In this document: positions 16,933-25,468 of the stretch, piece after piece | Layout of the letters: every line of letters starts with the position of its first letter | Numbering within the stretch: the stretch's first letter is position 1 | DNA from: Lachnospiraceae bacterium GAM79 | GTDB lineage: Bacteria > Bacillota > Clostridia > Lachnospirales > Lachnospiraceae | DNA length: 64,000 bases | Direction: 5' to 3' | Assembly (NCBI GenBank): GCA_003584705.1 | Contig: AP018536.1 | Span: forward strand, 1,364,001-1,428,000 | The notes under the pieces: model-generated | The model's input: the letters and a program-made list of their open reading frames with translations, nothing else | The model's database searches: none | What the model was told of the DNA's origin: nothing | Program-made: the position numbers and the translations under genes

Positions 16933-16959
16933 TAAAAATTCACAATAGAAAGGACAAAC

Positions 16960-17703
16960 ATGGGATATCAGGAATTTACCATAGAAGGCAGAAATGCCGT
17001 GATCGAGGCCTATCGTGCGGGCAAACCCATTGACAAGTTATTCATTCTGGATGGCTGTCAGGATGGCCCCATGATGACCATTAAAAGAGAAGCAAAAAAG
17101 CATGATACATTAGTAAAATATGTGACCAAGGAGCGTCTGGACCAGTTATCCGAGACCGGAAAGCATCAGGGAGTCATTGCCTATGCGGCAGCTTATGAAT
17201 ACGCGGAGGTGGATGATATTCTGGAAGGCGCAAGAAAAAAAGGGGAACCGCCTTTTATTTTCCTGTTGGATAACATTGAGGATCCCCACAATCTGGGAGC
17301 CATCATCCGTACCGCCAATCTGGCCGGAGCCCACGGTGTCATCATTCCGAAGAACCGCGCAGCAGGACTGACCGCGACGGTAGCCAGAACCTCCGCAGGA
17401 GCGCTGAACTATACGCCGGTAGCAAAGGTGACGAATCTGGCCAAGACCATTGAAGAACTGAAAAAGGAAGGACTGTGGTTCGTGTGCGCCGATATGGGCG
17501 GTACCACCATGTATGATCTGAATCTGAAAGGCCCGATCGGTCTGGTTATCGGTAACGAGGGCGAGGGCGTAGGACGTCTGGTGAAGGAAAAATGCGATAT
17601 GGTGGCATCCATTCCCATGAAGGGGGATATCGATTCCCTCAATGCTTCCGTGGCAGCAGGCGTACTGGCTTATGAGATCGTGCGTCAGAGATTACAGGCG
17701 TAA
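16960..17703 (+). CDS. rlmB: 23S rRNA (guanosine-2'-O)-methyltransferase, TrmH/SpoU family
   Basis: 247 residues. The N-terminal substrate-binding domain (EGRNAVIEAYRAGKPIDKLFI) is followed by the knotted SPOUT domain. The three family motifs are intact: NIEDPHNLGAIIRTANLAG, GLVIGNEGEGV and IPMKGDIDSLNASVAAGVLAYE. The enzyme uses S-adenosylmethionine to methylate 23S rRNA ribose, probably at G2251 (E. coli numbering). It lies 27 bases after mrnC and precedes sigH, the conserved order in Firmicutes. The exact target nucleotide is inferred from family and position. Confidence 0.93.
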   Translation: MGYQEFTIEGRNAVIEAYRAGKPIDKLFILDGCQDGPMMTIKREAKKHDTLVKYVTKERLDQLSETGKHQGVIAYAAAYEYAEVDDILEGARKKGEPPFIFLLDNIEDPHNLGAIIRTANLAGAHGVIIPKNRAAGLTATVARTSAGALNYTPVAKVTNLAKTIEELKKEGLWFVCADMGGTTMYDLNLKGPIGLVIGNEGEGVGRLVKEKCDMVASIPMKGDIDSLNASVAAGVLAYEIVRQRLQA

Positions 17704-17730
17704 TATAGGAGTGGAAAAAAAGGGGAAAGC

Positions 17731-18348
17731 ATGGCAGAGCATTTCAAATATGAAGAGATGACGGATGAAGAACTCATCGACCAGCTGCGGGAAGGTGACA
17801 GACAGGTGATGGATTACATCTGCGACAAGTATAAAAATCTGGTGCGAAGCAAGGCAAAATCCATGTATATTCTGGGCGGAGACAGCGAAGATCTGATCCA
17901 GGAAGGGATGATCGGGCTGTTCAAGGCAGTGCGGGATTATGACTGCGGCAGAGATGCCAGCTTTTATACCTTTGCAGATCTGTGTATCAGCAGACAGATG
18001 TACACGGCAGTGCAGGCTTCCAAGCGCCTGAAGCACTCACCGCTCAACAGCTATGTATCTCTGTATGAGCGAAGCAGCGAGGGCACGGACAATGAGGAGA
18101 AAAATCTTATTGAGGCTCTGGCGGCCAGAACCCAGATGAGTCCGGAGGAACTGTTCCTGGACAAGGAGCGGGTGGAAGATCTGGAGAGAGCTATTGAGAC
18201 AGAACTCAGCAGCTTTGAAAAACAGGTGCTGGATTTGTACCTGACGGGAATGAGCTATACCCAGATCGCCAAGGTGCTGGGAAGAGACGAAAAATCTACG
18301 GACAATGCCTTACAGCGTCTGAAGAGCAAAATCCGGAGACTGGTGTGA
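17731..18348 (+). CDS. sigH: RNA polymerase sigma factor SigH (early sporulation / stationary phase)
   Basis: 205 residues, sigma-70 family group 3 with no region 1.1. Region 2 is seen in EDLIQEGMIGLFKAVRDYD and ASFYTFADLCISRQMYTAVQASKR. Region 4 helix-turn-helix is LTGMSYTQIAKVLGRDEKSTDNALQRLKSKIRR. SigH (Spo0H) drives genes for the transition to sporulation in endospore formers. Gene order rlmB-sigH supports the call over other small sigma factors. RBS AGGGGAAAGC lies upstream. A strong terminator follows. Confidence 0.94.
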   Translation: MAEHFKYEEMTDEELIDQLREGDRQVMDYICDKYKNLVRSKAKSMYILGGDSEDLIQEGMIGLFKAVRDYDCGRDASFYTFADLCISRQMYTAVQASKRLKHSPLNSYVSLYERSSEGTDNEEKNLIEALAARTQMSPEELFLDKERVEDLERAIETELSSFEKQVLDLYLTGMSYTQIAKVLGRDEKSTDNALQRLKSKIRRLV

Positions 18349-18369
18349 TGCAAAATAATGAGAGAAGAG

Positions 18370-18412
18370 AACACATTCTTGAAAAAATTTTTCAGGAATG
18401 TGTTTTTTATAG
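18370..18412 (+). terminator. Terminator of the cysE-sigH operon
   Basis: AACACATTC pairs with GAATGTGTT across an AT-rich loop that can itself pair, followed by a T6 run. It lies about 22 bases after the sigH stop. Confidence 0.85.
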
Positions 18413-18442
18413 TTTTTTAATAGAATCTGCATAGTTGGAATA

Positions 18443-18500
18443 TTGACTTAAAACCCGGCATAGGAGTATACTGCAAATGCTGACCGACCGGCCGGTCGGT
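18443..18500 (+). promoter_or_regulatory. RND operon promoter with perfect TetR-type operator palindrome
   Basis: TTGACT (18443-18448) and TATACT (18467-18472) are 18 bases apart. Eleven bases downstream of the -10 box lies ACCGACCGGCCGGTCGGT (18483-18500), a perfect 18-bp palindrome covering the expected start of transcription. The operon ends in a TetR-family gene, so this is very probably that regulator's operator. Confidence 0.8.
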
Positions 18501-18522
18501 TAATAAAGCAAATACATATTCA

Positions 18523-18648
18523 TAACTATTCAGAACCACATTCGCAAAACCGCCTCTGCGAGGCTGTACTGAATAACATGCCTGCATGTTATTTGCTCAT
18601 GGTGGTTACTTTCGGTGGTTACTTTCGCCCATTGGCTCTGAATAGTTA
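18523..18648. repeat. Palindromic intergenic element, copy B (inverse orientation)
   Basis: 126 bp bounded by TAACTATTCAGAACC (18523-18537) and GGCTCTGAATAGTTA (18634-18648), 14 of 15 matching. The internal hairpin is AATAACATG-CCTG-CATGTTATT. A 13-base unit GGTGGTTACTTTC occurs twice in tandem at 18601-18626. The GGTTTTGCGAATG end that copies A and C carry on the right is on the left here, so this copy is reversed. It lies in the leader between the TetR operator and the adaptor gene. Confidence 0.82.
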
Positions 18649-18675
18649 CACATATTTCAGAAAGGCGAAAAGATC

Positions 18676-20103
18676 ATGCACAATACATGGAAAAGAAATT
18701 GCAGCGTCGGAATGGCATTGTTGATGGGAGGCAGTCTGTTGCTCGGAGGCTGCGGCAGCAATGGGGCACAGGATGCTGTGGAGACTTCTGCGGTAGTCGT
18801 GGATATGAAGCAGGCCCAGACCGGAAAACTGACCTTGCAGAACAGCTTTGTGGGAACGGTTTCTCCCCAGGAGATGGTCTATGTCATTCCCTTTGCTTCC
18901 GGTACAGTGACGGATACTTATTTTGAGGTGGGAGATCAGGTCAATGCCGGGGATGTTTTGTTCAAAATCGATGACTCTGCAGCAAAACTGCAGTTAGAAC
19001 AGGCACAGCTCAGTGCGGCCAATGTAAGGCAGCAGGCAGACAGTGCCCTGACCACCCAGCAGGAATCCGCCAATATCCAGATGGATAGCAGCAGAGTGCA
19101 GGCACAGTCCGGGTATGATCAGGCACAGATCGCGTATGTCCAGGCGAAAAATGCCTATGATCAGAACTATGATGATCTTTCAGATCAGATCGACGCATGC
19201 AATGCAAATATTACACAGCTGGAGAATGCCATAAAGGCAGCGTCATCCAGTGTGAGCGGCGGAAATGCGTCAAGTGTTGTGCAGATGAAGACGCAGATCG
19301 AGACACTGAAAGGAACGAAGAAACAGCTGGAGTCCAGCAGAAATTCTCTGGTGGCCGGATTACAGCAGGCGGAATCCGCTTACAATGCAGCAAAGAGCAG
19401 CATGAATATTGTGGATCGTTCCCAGGCATTGTCCCAGGGACAGGCACTGGAGGATACGAAGAAGCAACTGTCCACCAGTGAACAGCTGGCAAATGTGGGC
19501 GTGGAAAGTGCGGAACTGGCATTATCCTACTACACTGTCAAGGCTCCCATCTCCGGTACAATCCAGAGCAAGGGAGTGGAAGTCAACGGCATTGTCGGAA
19601 GCAGCAATCCTGCGTACACCATTGCCAATGAAAATATGATGACCGTGACTTTTCAGGTCAGCGAAGCTGTGAAAAATACACTGACCATGGGGCAGGAAGT
19701 GACCGTGGAGCGGGGAACCACCAGCTACGCCGGCAGCATCACCGAAATCGGTGTGGCAGTGAATCAGCAGACCGGCCTGTTCCAGATCAAGGCAGCGGTA
19801 AATGCCAATGGCAGCGATCTGCCCAGCGGTGTATCCGTGAAGCTGACTACCGATACCTATCATACGAACGACAGTGCGGTGCTGATCCCTTATGATGCCG
19901 TGTACTATGATAATACCGGCTCTTATGTATATTTATGTGTGGATGGCAAGGCCGTGAAGACCTATGTGACCACGGATCTGTTTGATGATACACAGATTTC
20001 TGTCATTGAAGGGGTACAGCCCGGAGATACCGTCATCACCAGCTGGTCTCCAAAGCTTATGAACGGTGTGGAAGTCACCGCACCGGTGAAGGCAGAAGAG
20101 TAG
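18676..20103 (+). CDS. RND efflux periplasmic-adaptor-type (HlyD family) lipoprotein
   Basis: 475 residues. A lipoprotein signal ends in LLLGGCGSN. Then come the membrane-fusion-protein parts: a lipoyl half-domain (VIPFASGTVTDTYFEVGDQVNAGDVLFKID), a long Gln/Ala-rich coiled coil (about residues 110-280), the second lipoyl half (YYTVKAPISGTIQSKGVEVNG), and beta-barrel and membrane-proximal domains. In Gram-positives, which lack an outer membrane, such adaptors work with an RND or MMPL-type permease to move substrates out of the membrane. It is the first gene of an operon with the permease and TetR regulator. Confidence 0.92.
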   Translation: MHNTWKRNCSVGMALLMGGSLLLGGCGSNGAQDAVETSAVVVDMKQAQTGKLTLQNSFVGTVSPQEMVYVIPFASGTVTDTYFEVGDQVNAGDVLFKIDDSAAKLQLEQAQLSAANVRQQADSALTTQQESANIQMDSSRVQAQSGYDQAQIAYVQAKNAYDQNYDDLSDQIDACNANITQLENAIKAASSSVSGGNASSVVQMKTQIETLKGTKKQLESSRNSLVAGLQQAESAYNAAKSSMNIVDRSQALSQGQALEDTKKQLSTSEQLANVGVESAELALSYYTVKAPISGTIQSKGVEVNGIVGSSNPAYTIANENMMTVTFQVSEAVKNTLTMGQEVTVERGTTSYAGSITEIGVAVNQQTGLFQIKAAVNANGSDLPSGVSVKLTTDTYHTNDSAVLIPYDAVYYDNTGSYVYLCVDGKAVKTYVTTDLFDDTQISVIEGVQPGDTVITSWSPKLMNGVEVTAPVKAEE

Positions 20104-20117
20104 GGGGAGGCAGCAGA

Positions 20118-23100
20118 ATGAATTTGACAAAGCTAGCTCTGAAAAGACCGGTGTCCTGTTTCCTTGTGATCCTGGCACTGGCAGTATTCGGCATCAGCTC
20201 CATTTTTGGTTTCAAGATGGAACTGACGCCCGACATTGAGATGCCCATGCTCATTGTCATGGCTACCTATCCCGGCGCAGACCCGGAGAGCGTGGATGAA
20301 CTCGTGGCATCCGTTATCGAAGATTCCGGTTCCACCCTGAGCGGTGTGGATTCCGTGAATTCCTATTCCTTTGAAAATTATTGTATGGTCTTGTTCACCT
20401 ATGAATATGGTGTGGATATTGATGAATGCCACAATGATCTGCGTGCCGCCATGGAGACTGCAAAGTTGAGTCTGCCGGATGACGTGGATCAGCCTACTAT
20501 CATCGAAATGAACATGAACAGTATGGATGTCATGACGATCTCTGCGGTGGAAAAGGGTGATGTGGACCTGTTAAAAGTAGTCAACGAAGCTGTGGTTCCG
20601 GAGCTGGAATCCCTGTCCAGTGTGGCACAGGTATCCGTCACCGGTGGTTCCGAGGATTATATCAAAGTAGAACTCAATGAGACCCTGATGAAGCAGTACG
20701 GTCTGACCATGTCCAGTGTGGCACAGATGCTGGGAACCGTAGACTTTACTTATCCTGCAGGCAGCGTGACCCAGGGCAGTCAGGACATCAGCGTGGCGAC
20801 GTCCATGGAGTACAATACGGTACAGAAGCTGCGGGAAGTACCCCTGATGACCACCAAAGGACAGGTCATTACCTTACAGGATATTGCAAATGTTACCACA
20901 GCATCCAAGGATGCTTCCAGTATCAGCCGTTACAACGGACAGGACAATGTCAGCATCGGCATTAAGAACAAGAGTAGTGCCGGTACGGTAAATGCCTGCC
21001 GGGATGTGAAGGAAAAATTACAGCAGATCCAGGCGGAGAATCCGGCCATTGAATTTGAGGTCACCTATGATGCCAGCTCCTCCATTATCAGCGCTCTGAC
21101 CAGTGTGGCAGAGACCCTGTTATTAGGTGTCGTATTGACCATGGCGGTGCTGTTCCTGTTCTTCGGTGATTTCAAAGCCAGCCTGATCGTCGGAGCCTCC
21201 ATGCCTATTTCCCTGTTCCTGACCCTGATCCTTATGAGTATGATGGGATTCTCCATGAACATCGTAACACTGGGCTCTCTGGTCATTGCCATCGGTATGA
21301 TGGTAGACTCTTCCATCGTCGTGATCGAGAGTAGTTTCAGAAGACAGAAGAGTACGCCGGATCTGAAACAGGCAGCCTTAGAGGGAACGAAGGAAGTGAC
21401 GGCTTCTATTATCGCTTCCACCATTACCACCATCGTGGTATATCTGCCGCTGGCCACTATGAAGGGCCTGTCCGGACAGATGTTTGAGCAGCTGGGATTC
21501 ACCATTGTATTTGCCATGCTGGCATCCCTGATCGCAGCTATGATGCTGGTACCGTTGTTCTACACAGTATTTAAACCGAAGGAAAAAGAAAATCTGCCCA
21601 TCGATAAGCTGTTGAAGAAATTTACCACATGGTATCAGAAGATCCTGCGGAAGCTGATGAAGCGCAGAAGGACCGTCGTTGGTGTGGCTGTGGCTCTGAT
21701 GATCGGCACGGTTCTGCTGGCAGGAACGCTGGACATGGAGCTGATTCCTGCAGCGGATGAAGGCGTCGTGGCGGTTACGGTGAACTTCCGTTCCGGTACT
21801 ACTCTGGAAAAAGAGGATGAAGCGCTGAAATTGTGGGAACAGATCGCTGAGGAAGAGCCGGATGTGGAATCTTATTCCGTATCCATCAGCGGCTCCAGTG
21901 CGACCCTTACCGCAGATCTGATCAAGAAGAGAACCCTGACCACAGCACAGGTAGTAGATAAATGGAATGAGATCGCAGCCGGAATGACGGATATGGATGT
22001 TACGGTGGCATCCTCCGGCAGCAGTATGAGCGCCATGATGAGTACCAGCAGCTATGAGGTCGATTTACAGGGCAGTGACAGGGCAGAACTGGCGCAGGCC
22101 GCAGAAGACCTGCAGGCAGAAATCGAGAAGATCGATGGTGTCGTTAAGACAGAAAACTCTCTGGCAAACTCTACGACGCTGGCCAAGGTAGTGGTAGATC
22201 CTCTGAAGGCAATGCAGTACGGGCTGACACCCATTCAGGTCGGCATGACCATACATAACGTATTAAGCGGTATGAATCCGTTGACGATCACCAATGATGG
22301 TTCGGAGTATGCGGTATGGCTGGAATATCCGGAAGGAAGCTATGATGATCTGAACCTGCTGATGGATCTGGGACTGGATACTTCTTTTGGCACCGTGGTA
22401 CCGTTAAGAGATATTGCAGAGATCAATTATGCACAGAGTCAGGAGACCATCATGAAGCAGGACGGTCTGTATCAGGTCAGCGTGACGTCCACTATGACCT
22501 CCGAGAAGATATTTGATGCCCAGAATGCTATCAACGATCTGGTGGATCACACGGTATTCCCGGATTCTGTAACCCCGGCAGACAGTATGATGACTGGAAT
22601 GATGAACGATGAGTTCCAGGCATTGTTGCAGGCAATTCTGGTAGCTACATTCCTGGTATTCCTGGTGATGGCAATGCAGTTTGAATCCCCCAGATTCTCC
22701 TTCATGGTCATGATGTGTATTCCTTTTGCACTGATCGGATCCTTCCTGCTGTTGTTCATTACGCAAAGTACCATTAGTATGGTATCCCTGATGGGATTTC
22801 TGATGTTGATGGGTATTGTGGTAAATAACGGTATTCTGTTCGTGGATTCCGCAAATATGCTGCGGGAAGAGGGAATGTCCACTGAGGATGCGCTGGTGGC
22901 TTCCGGAAGTACCCGTCTGCGTCCTATTCTGATGACGACATTGACAACGATCCTGTCCATGATCCCCATGGGACTGGGACTGGGCGATAACGGTGTCATG
23001 ATGCAGGGAATGGCACTGGTTATCATCGGCGGTCTGACGGCTTCCACGATCCTGACCCTGATCCTGATCCCGACCTTCTATCTGATCTTCGATAAGCGGA

Positions 23101-23180
23101 GCAGACAGGAGAGAAGAGCGGCTAAGAAGCTGGCAAAATCTCAAAGATCTGGAAAAACGGGGGATGCGGAAAATGAGTAA
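20118..23180 (+). CDS. RND efflux transporter permease (AcrB-like)
   Basis: 1020 residues with the RND layout: TM1 (VSCFLVILALAVFGISSIFGF), a large extracytoplasmic loop, TM2-6 near residues 325-490, a second loop, and TM8-12 near 850-1000. The duplicated architecture and length match AcrB/HAE1-type permeases. TM4 contains IAIGMMVDSSIVVIE, where the Asp of the proton relay is kept and the usual second Asp is Ser. The extracytoplasmic porter loops carry SVTGGSEDYIKVEL and related beta-alpha-beta units. It lies 14 bases after the adaptor gene and overlaps the regulator gene. Substrates are unknown; drugs, lipids or bile compounds are possible. Confidence 0.93.
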   Translation: MNLTKLALKRPVSCFLVILALAVFGISSIFGFKMELTPDIEMPMLIVMATYPGADPESVDELVASVIEDSGSTLSGVDSVNSYSFENYCMVLFTYEYGVDIDECHNDLRAAMETAKLSLPDDVDQPTIIEMNMNSMDVMTISAVEKGDVDLLKVVNEAVVPELESLSSVAQVSVTGGSEDYIKVELNETLMKQYGLTMSSVAQMLGTVDFTYPAGSVTQGSQDISVATSMEYNTVQKLREVPLMTTKGQVITLQDIANVTTASKDASSISRYNGQDNVSIGIKNKSSAGTVNACRDVKEKLQQIQAENPAIEFEVTYDASSSIISALTSVAETLLLGVVLTMAVLFLFFGDFKASLIVGASMPISLFLTLILMSMMGFSMNIVTLGSLVIAIGMMVDSSIVVIESSFRRQKSTPDLKQAALEGTKEVTASIIASTITTIVVYLPLATMKGLSGQMFEQLGFTIVFAMLASLIAAMMLVPLFYTVFKPKEKENLPIDKLLKKFTTWYQKILRKLMKRRRTVVGVAVALMIGTVLLAGTLDMELIPAADEGVVAVTVNFRSGTTLEKEDEALKLWEQIAEEEPDVESYSVSISGSSATLTADLIKKRTLTTAQVVDKWNEIAAGMTDMDVTVASSGSSMSAMMSTSSYEVDLQGSDRAELAQAAEDLQAEIEKIDGVVKTENSLANSTTLAKVVVDPLKAMQYGLTPIQVGMTIHNVLSGMNPLTITNDGSEYAVWLEYPEGSYDDLNLLMDLGLDTSFGTVVPLRDIAEINYAQSQETIMKQDGLYQVSVTSTMTSEKIFDAQNAINDLVDHTVFPDSVTPADSMMTGMMNDEFQALLQAILVATFLVFLVMAMQFESPRFSFMVMMCIPFALIGSFLLLFITQSTISMVSLMGFLMLMGIVVNNGILFVDSANMLREEGMSTEDALVASGSTRLRPILMTTLTTILSMIPMGLGLGDNGVMMQGMALVIIGGLTASTILTLILIPTFYLIFDKRSRQERRAAKKLAKSQRSGKTGDAENE

Positions 23181-23808
23181 AATAACCGGATTGGAGGCAC
23201 CGAACCAGGTGCCTCCCAAGGTGACCGCCATGTACCGGGCAGTCAGCACACTTTTGCGGGAGGATAAGGATATCTCGGAAATGAGCGTGTCCATGATCAC
23301 CGGGCTGGCGGGCATTGGCAAGGGAACTGCTTATGAATATTTTGATTCCAAGGAAGAGATCATTGTCTGTGCCCTGTTGTATGAAATCCGTACAGTAACG
23401 GAGCAGGCTTCCCATCAGATTCAGACCTGTCCGGATCTGGAGACCCAGATCCACAGAATGCTTTTGCTGGTGGAAGAACATTCCCAGTGTGTGGATGCCA
23501 TCATGGCGTTTCTGCATCTGCTGACGGATCATTCCAAGGAGGGAAATCTTCTGCGGCAACGGATAGCGGAACAGAAGGAAAACGGGCCGGTGGATCTTTT
23601 GGTCCGCCAGATCATAGACAGTGCACGGGCGAAAGGAGAACTGCGGGAGGACATTCCGCTGTCCTATATCACCAACGCCCTGCTGGCCCGGATGATCTCT
23701 TATCTGATGTATCAGTGCCACCATATCGGTGATGATATGCCTCCAGAAGAGATGCGCAGACTGGTCACCGAAAGCATAATGAATGAATTGTGCAAAAAAA
23801 ATATATAA
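23164..23808 (+). CDS. TetR/AcrR-family regulator of the RND operon
   Basis: 214 residues. The N-terminal helix-turn-helix is evident in SVSMITGLAGIGKGTAYEYFDSKEEII, the classic TetR signature, and the ligand-binding C-terminal domain is helical and variable. The start overlaps the permease gene by 17 bases, so the repressor is made from the operon it most likely controls through the palindrome at 18483-18500. Ligand unknown. Confidence 0.92.
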   Translation: MRKMSKITGLEAPNQVPPKVTAMYRAVSTLLREDKDISEMSVSMITGLAGIGKGTAYEYFDSKEEIIVCALLYEIRTVTEQASHQIQTCPDLETQIHRMLLLVEEHSQCVDAIMAFLHLLTDHSKEGNLLRQRIAEQKENGPVDLLVRQIIDSARAKGELREDIPLSYITNALLARMISYLMYQCHHIGDDMPPEEMRRLVTESIMNELCKKNI

Positions 23809-23823
23809 TTTAAAATAATTCTA

Positions 23824-23852
23824 TTGACAAAGTGAGATACCTTTGATAAAAT
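23824..23852 (+). promoter_or_regulatory. tRNA-Thr promoter
   Basis: TTGACA (23824-23829) and TAAAAT (23847-23852) are 17 bases apart, about 33 bases before the tRNA. Confidence 0.8.
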
Positions 23853-23885
23853 GTAACACAGTGATTGCGTTAGCAGTCACGTGAT

Positions 23886-23958
23886 GCTGCTGTGGCTCAG
23901 TCGGTAGAGCGTCGCATTGGTAGTGCGGAGGTCACGGGTCCGATTCCCGTCAGCAGCT
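23886..23958 (+). tRNA. tRNA-Thr (GGT anticodon)
   Basis: 73 bases folding as a full cloverleaf: acceptor GCTGCTG with CAGCAGC, D-arm GCTCAGTCGGTAGAGC, anticodon loop TTGGTAG with GGT, T-arm ACGGGTCCGATTCCCGT, discriminator T. No CCA is encoded. It is a single-gene transcript with its own promoter and terminator. Confidence 0.93.
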
Positions 23959-23970
23959 CTTTTGAAAAGT

Positions 23971-24007
23971 GTGGAAACCTTGAAAATACAAGGTTTCCAC
24001 TTTTTTT
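23971..24007 (+). terminator. tRNA-Thr terminator
   Basis: GTGGAAACCTT (23971-23981) and AAGGTTTCCAC (23990-24000) form an 11-bp perfect stem followed by seven T. Confidence 0.92.
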
Positions 24008-24149
24008 GTGTGCCTGAAAGTTTACAGACGATGGTAGACAACCAGAATAAATCAGATGTACACTTGCACGGGCCAACGATTCAGCTTACAATATAAAATA
24101 GTAAATTTATGTTCGGACACAAACCAACCCGGTCAGATGAGGAAAACGT

Positions 24150-25397
24150 ATGGAGGAACTGCACAGAGTATGTAAAAATTTCACACGTCATGACAAGAAG
24201 ACCCGTACGATCCTGCTGTGCGAGATGCTGGAGTACACGAATGTATTTTTGGAGGCGGCATTCCGGGCGGAGGGGTATTCCTTCGAGACTTTAAAGAACC
24301 CGGTGAAGGACCGCACTCTGGCACTTCGCTATATCAGTAGCGACTATTGCTATCCGACGGTATTGATCCTTGCACAGTTCCTGGAATATCTGGAAAGCGG
24401 GGAGCGGGATCCGGGGGAGATCGCTTTTATGGAGCCGCAGGCGGGTGGTGCCTGCAGGGCCGGAAATATCTACAATCTGCTCCAGAGAGTGCTGTACCGC
24501 ATGGTAGAGCAGGGACAGCTGGAGTATGCCCAGATTCCCGTAATCTCCCTGAACCTCATGGGAGAAGAAAAACATACAGGCTTTCGCATTACTCCGTCAC
24601 TGTTGTCCGGTGGGATCGCTGCCGGATGCTATGGCGATCTGATCATGTGCCTGTACCAGCAGGTGAAGCCCTACGAACAGAATCCGGGAGAGACGGACCG
24701 CATCCGCAGTCAGGTGGAAAAGAAACTGTGCGAGAGCATTCGGAGACACAGGAACGGACGGCACACCAGAGAGAAAAATTACCGGTATGCCTGCGAAGTA
24801 TTTTCGAAGGTACCGGTGAAACCCGGGAAGAAAAAGAGAGTCGGCATCACCGGTGAGATCTATATGAAATGTTCGAAACTGGGAAATGACGATATCGAAA
24901 GTTTTCTGCTCCGGCAGGGAATGGAGCCTTACAGCGGTGGTTTCGTCAACTACTGTCTGTATTTGGTGGATACAGAGCGGTATAAGGTAGAAAAGTACCA
25001 GCACAATCCCATCATGGCGAAAGCCTGTGCCTTTGTGCTCCACCGGTTGTGTGAGGCACAAAAACATCTGCTTACGGTGATCGGGGAGACAGACCGGTTC
25101 CAGACGGATCTGCCGTTCCCGGAACTGAAGGAGAAAGTGCAGGGGATTCTGGCGGAGGGCTGCAATACCGGTGACGGCTGGCTGATTGCCGCAGAGGTGA
25201 TACAATATGTGGAAAAAGGCTGTGGAAGTGTGCTGATCCTGCATCCCTTCGGATGTCTGGTCAGCCATGTCTGCGAGCGGGGGATTTTGCAGCGGCTGCA
25301 TGCCCGTTTTCCGGATGTCAGTATCCAGACCATAGAGTATGATTACGACCAGAGCAAGACCCTCAGAGAAAGCCGCATTTTATTGGCAATTTCCTAG
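24150..25397 (+). CDS. Stand-alone module of the 2-hydroxyacyl-CoA dehydratase activase-related family
   Basis: 415 residues. It resembles the C-terminal half (DUF2229/COG3581-like) of the large fused activase-dehydratase proteins of anaerobes: YCYPTVLILAQFLEYL, QAGGACRAGNIYNLLQ, RVGITGEIYMKCSKLGNDD, and GDGWLIAAEVIQYVEKGCGSVLILHPFGCLVSHV. Conserved Cys residues in YCYP, GACR and PFGC could bind an iron-sulfur cluster. The ASKHA activase half is absent here, making this an orphan version. Homologues are linked to radical 2-hydroxyacyl-CoA dehydration, but this role is not shown. Start at the ATG after GAGGAAAACGT. Confidence 0.72.
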   Translation: MEELHRVCKNFTRHDKKTRTILLCEMLEYTNVFLEAAFRAEGYSFETLKNPVKDRTLALRYISSDYCYPTVLILAQFLEYLESGERDPGEIAFMEPQAGGACRAGNIYNLLQRVLYRMVEQGQLEYAQIPVISLNLMGEEKHTGFRITPSLLSGGIAAGCYGDLIMCLYQQVKPYEQNPGETDRIRSQVEKKLCESIRRHRNGRHTREKNYRYACEVFSKVPVKPGKKKRVGITGEIYMKCSKLGNDDIESFLLRQGMEPYSGGFVNYCLYLVDTERYKVEKYQHNPIMAKACAFVLHRLCEAQKHLLTVIGETDRFQTDLPFPELKEKVQGILAEGCNTGDGWLIAAEVIQYVEKGCGSVLILHPFGCLVSHVCERGILQRLHARFPDVSIQTIEYDYDQSKTLRESRILLAIS

Positions 25398-25468
25398 GTT
25401 GGCAGCAGGTGCAGAACGTGGTACAATAAAACAGAAACTATTGCAACGTGTATTTTCAGGAGGGGAAC

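Noticed and set aside
22404..23321. 305-codon minus-strand frame opposite the RND permease
   Set aside because: His/Gln-rich antisense shadow with no domain.
24070..24085. CAACGATTCAGC as another end of the palindromic family
   Set aside because: Only about ten bases match and none of the adjoining conserved segment is present. A similar weak match at about 30594 was also dropped.
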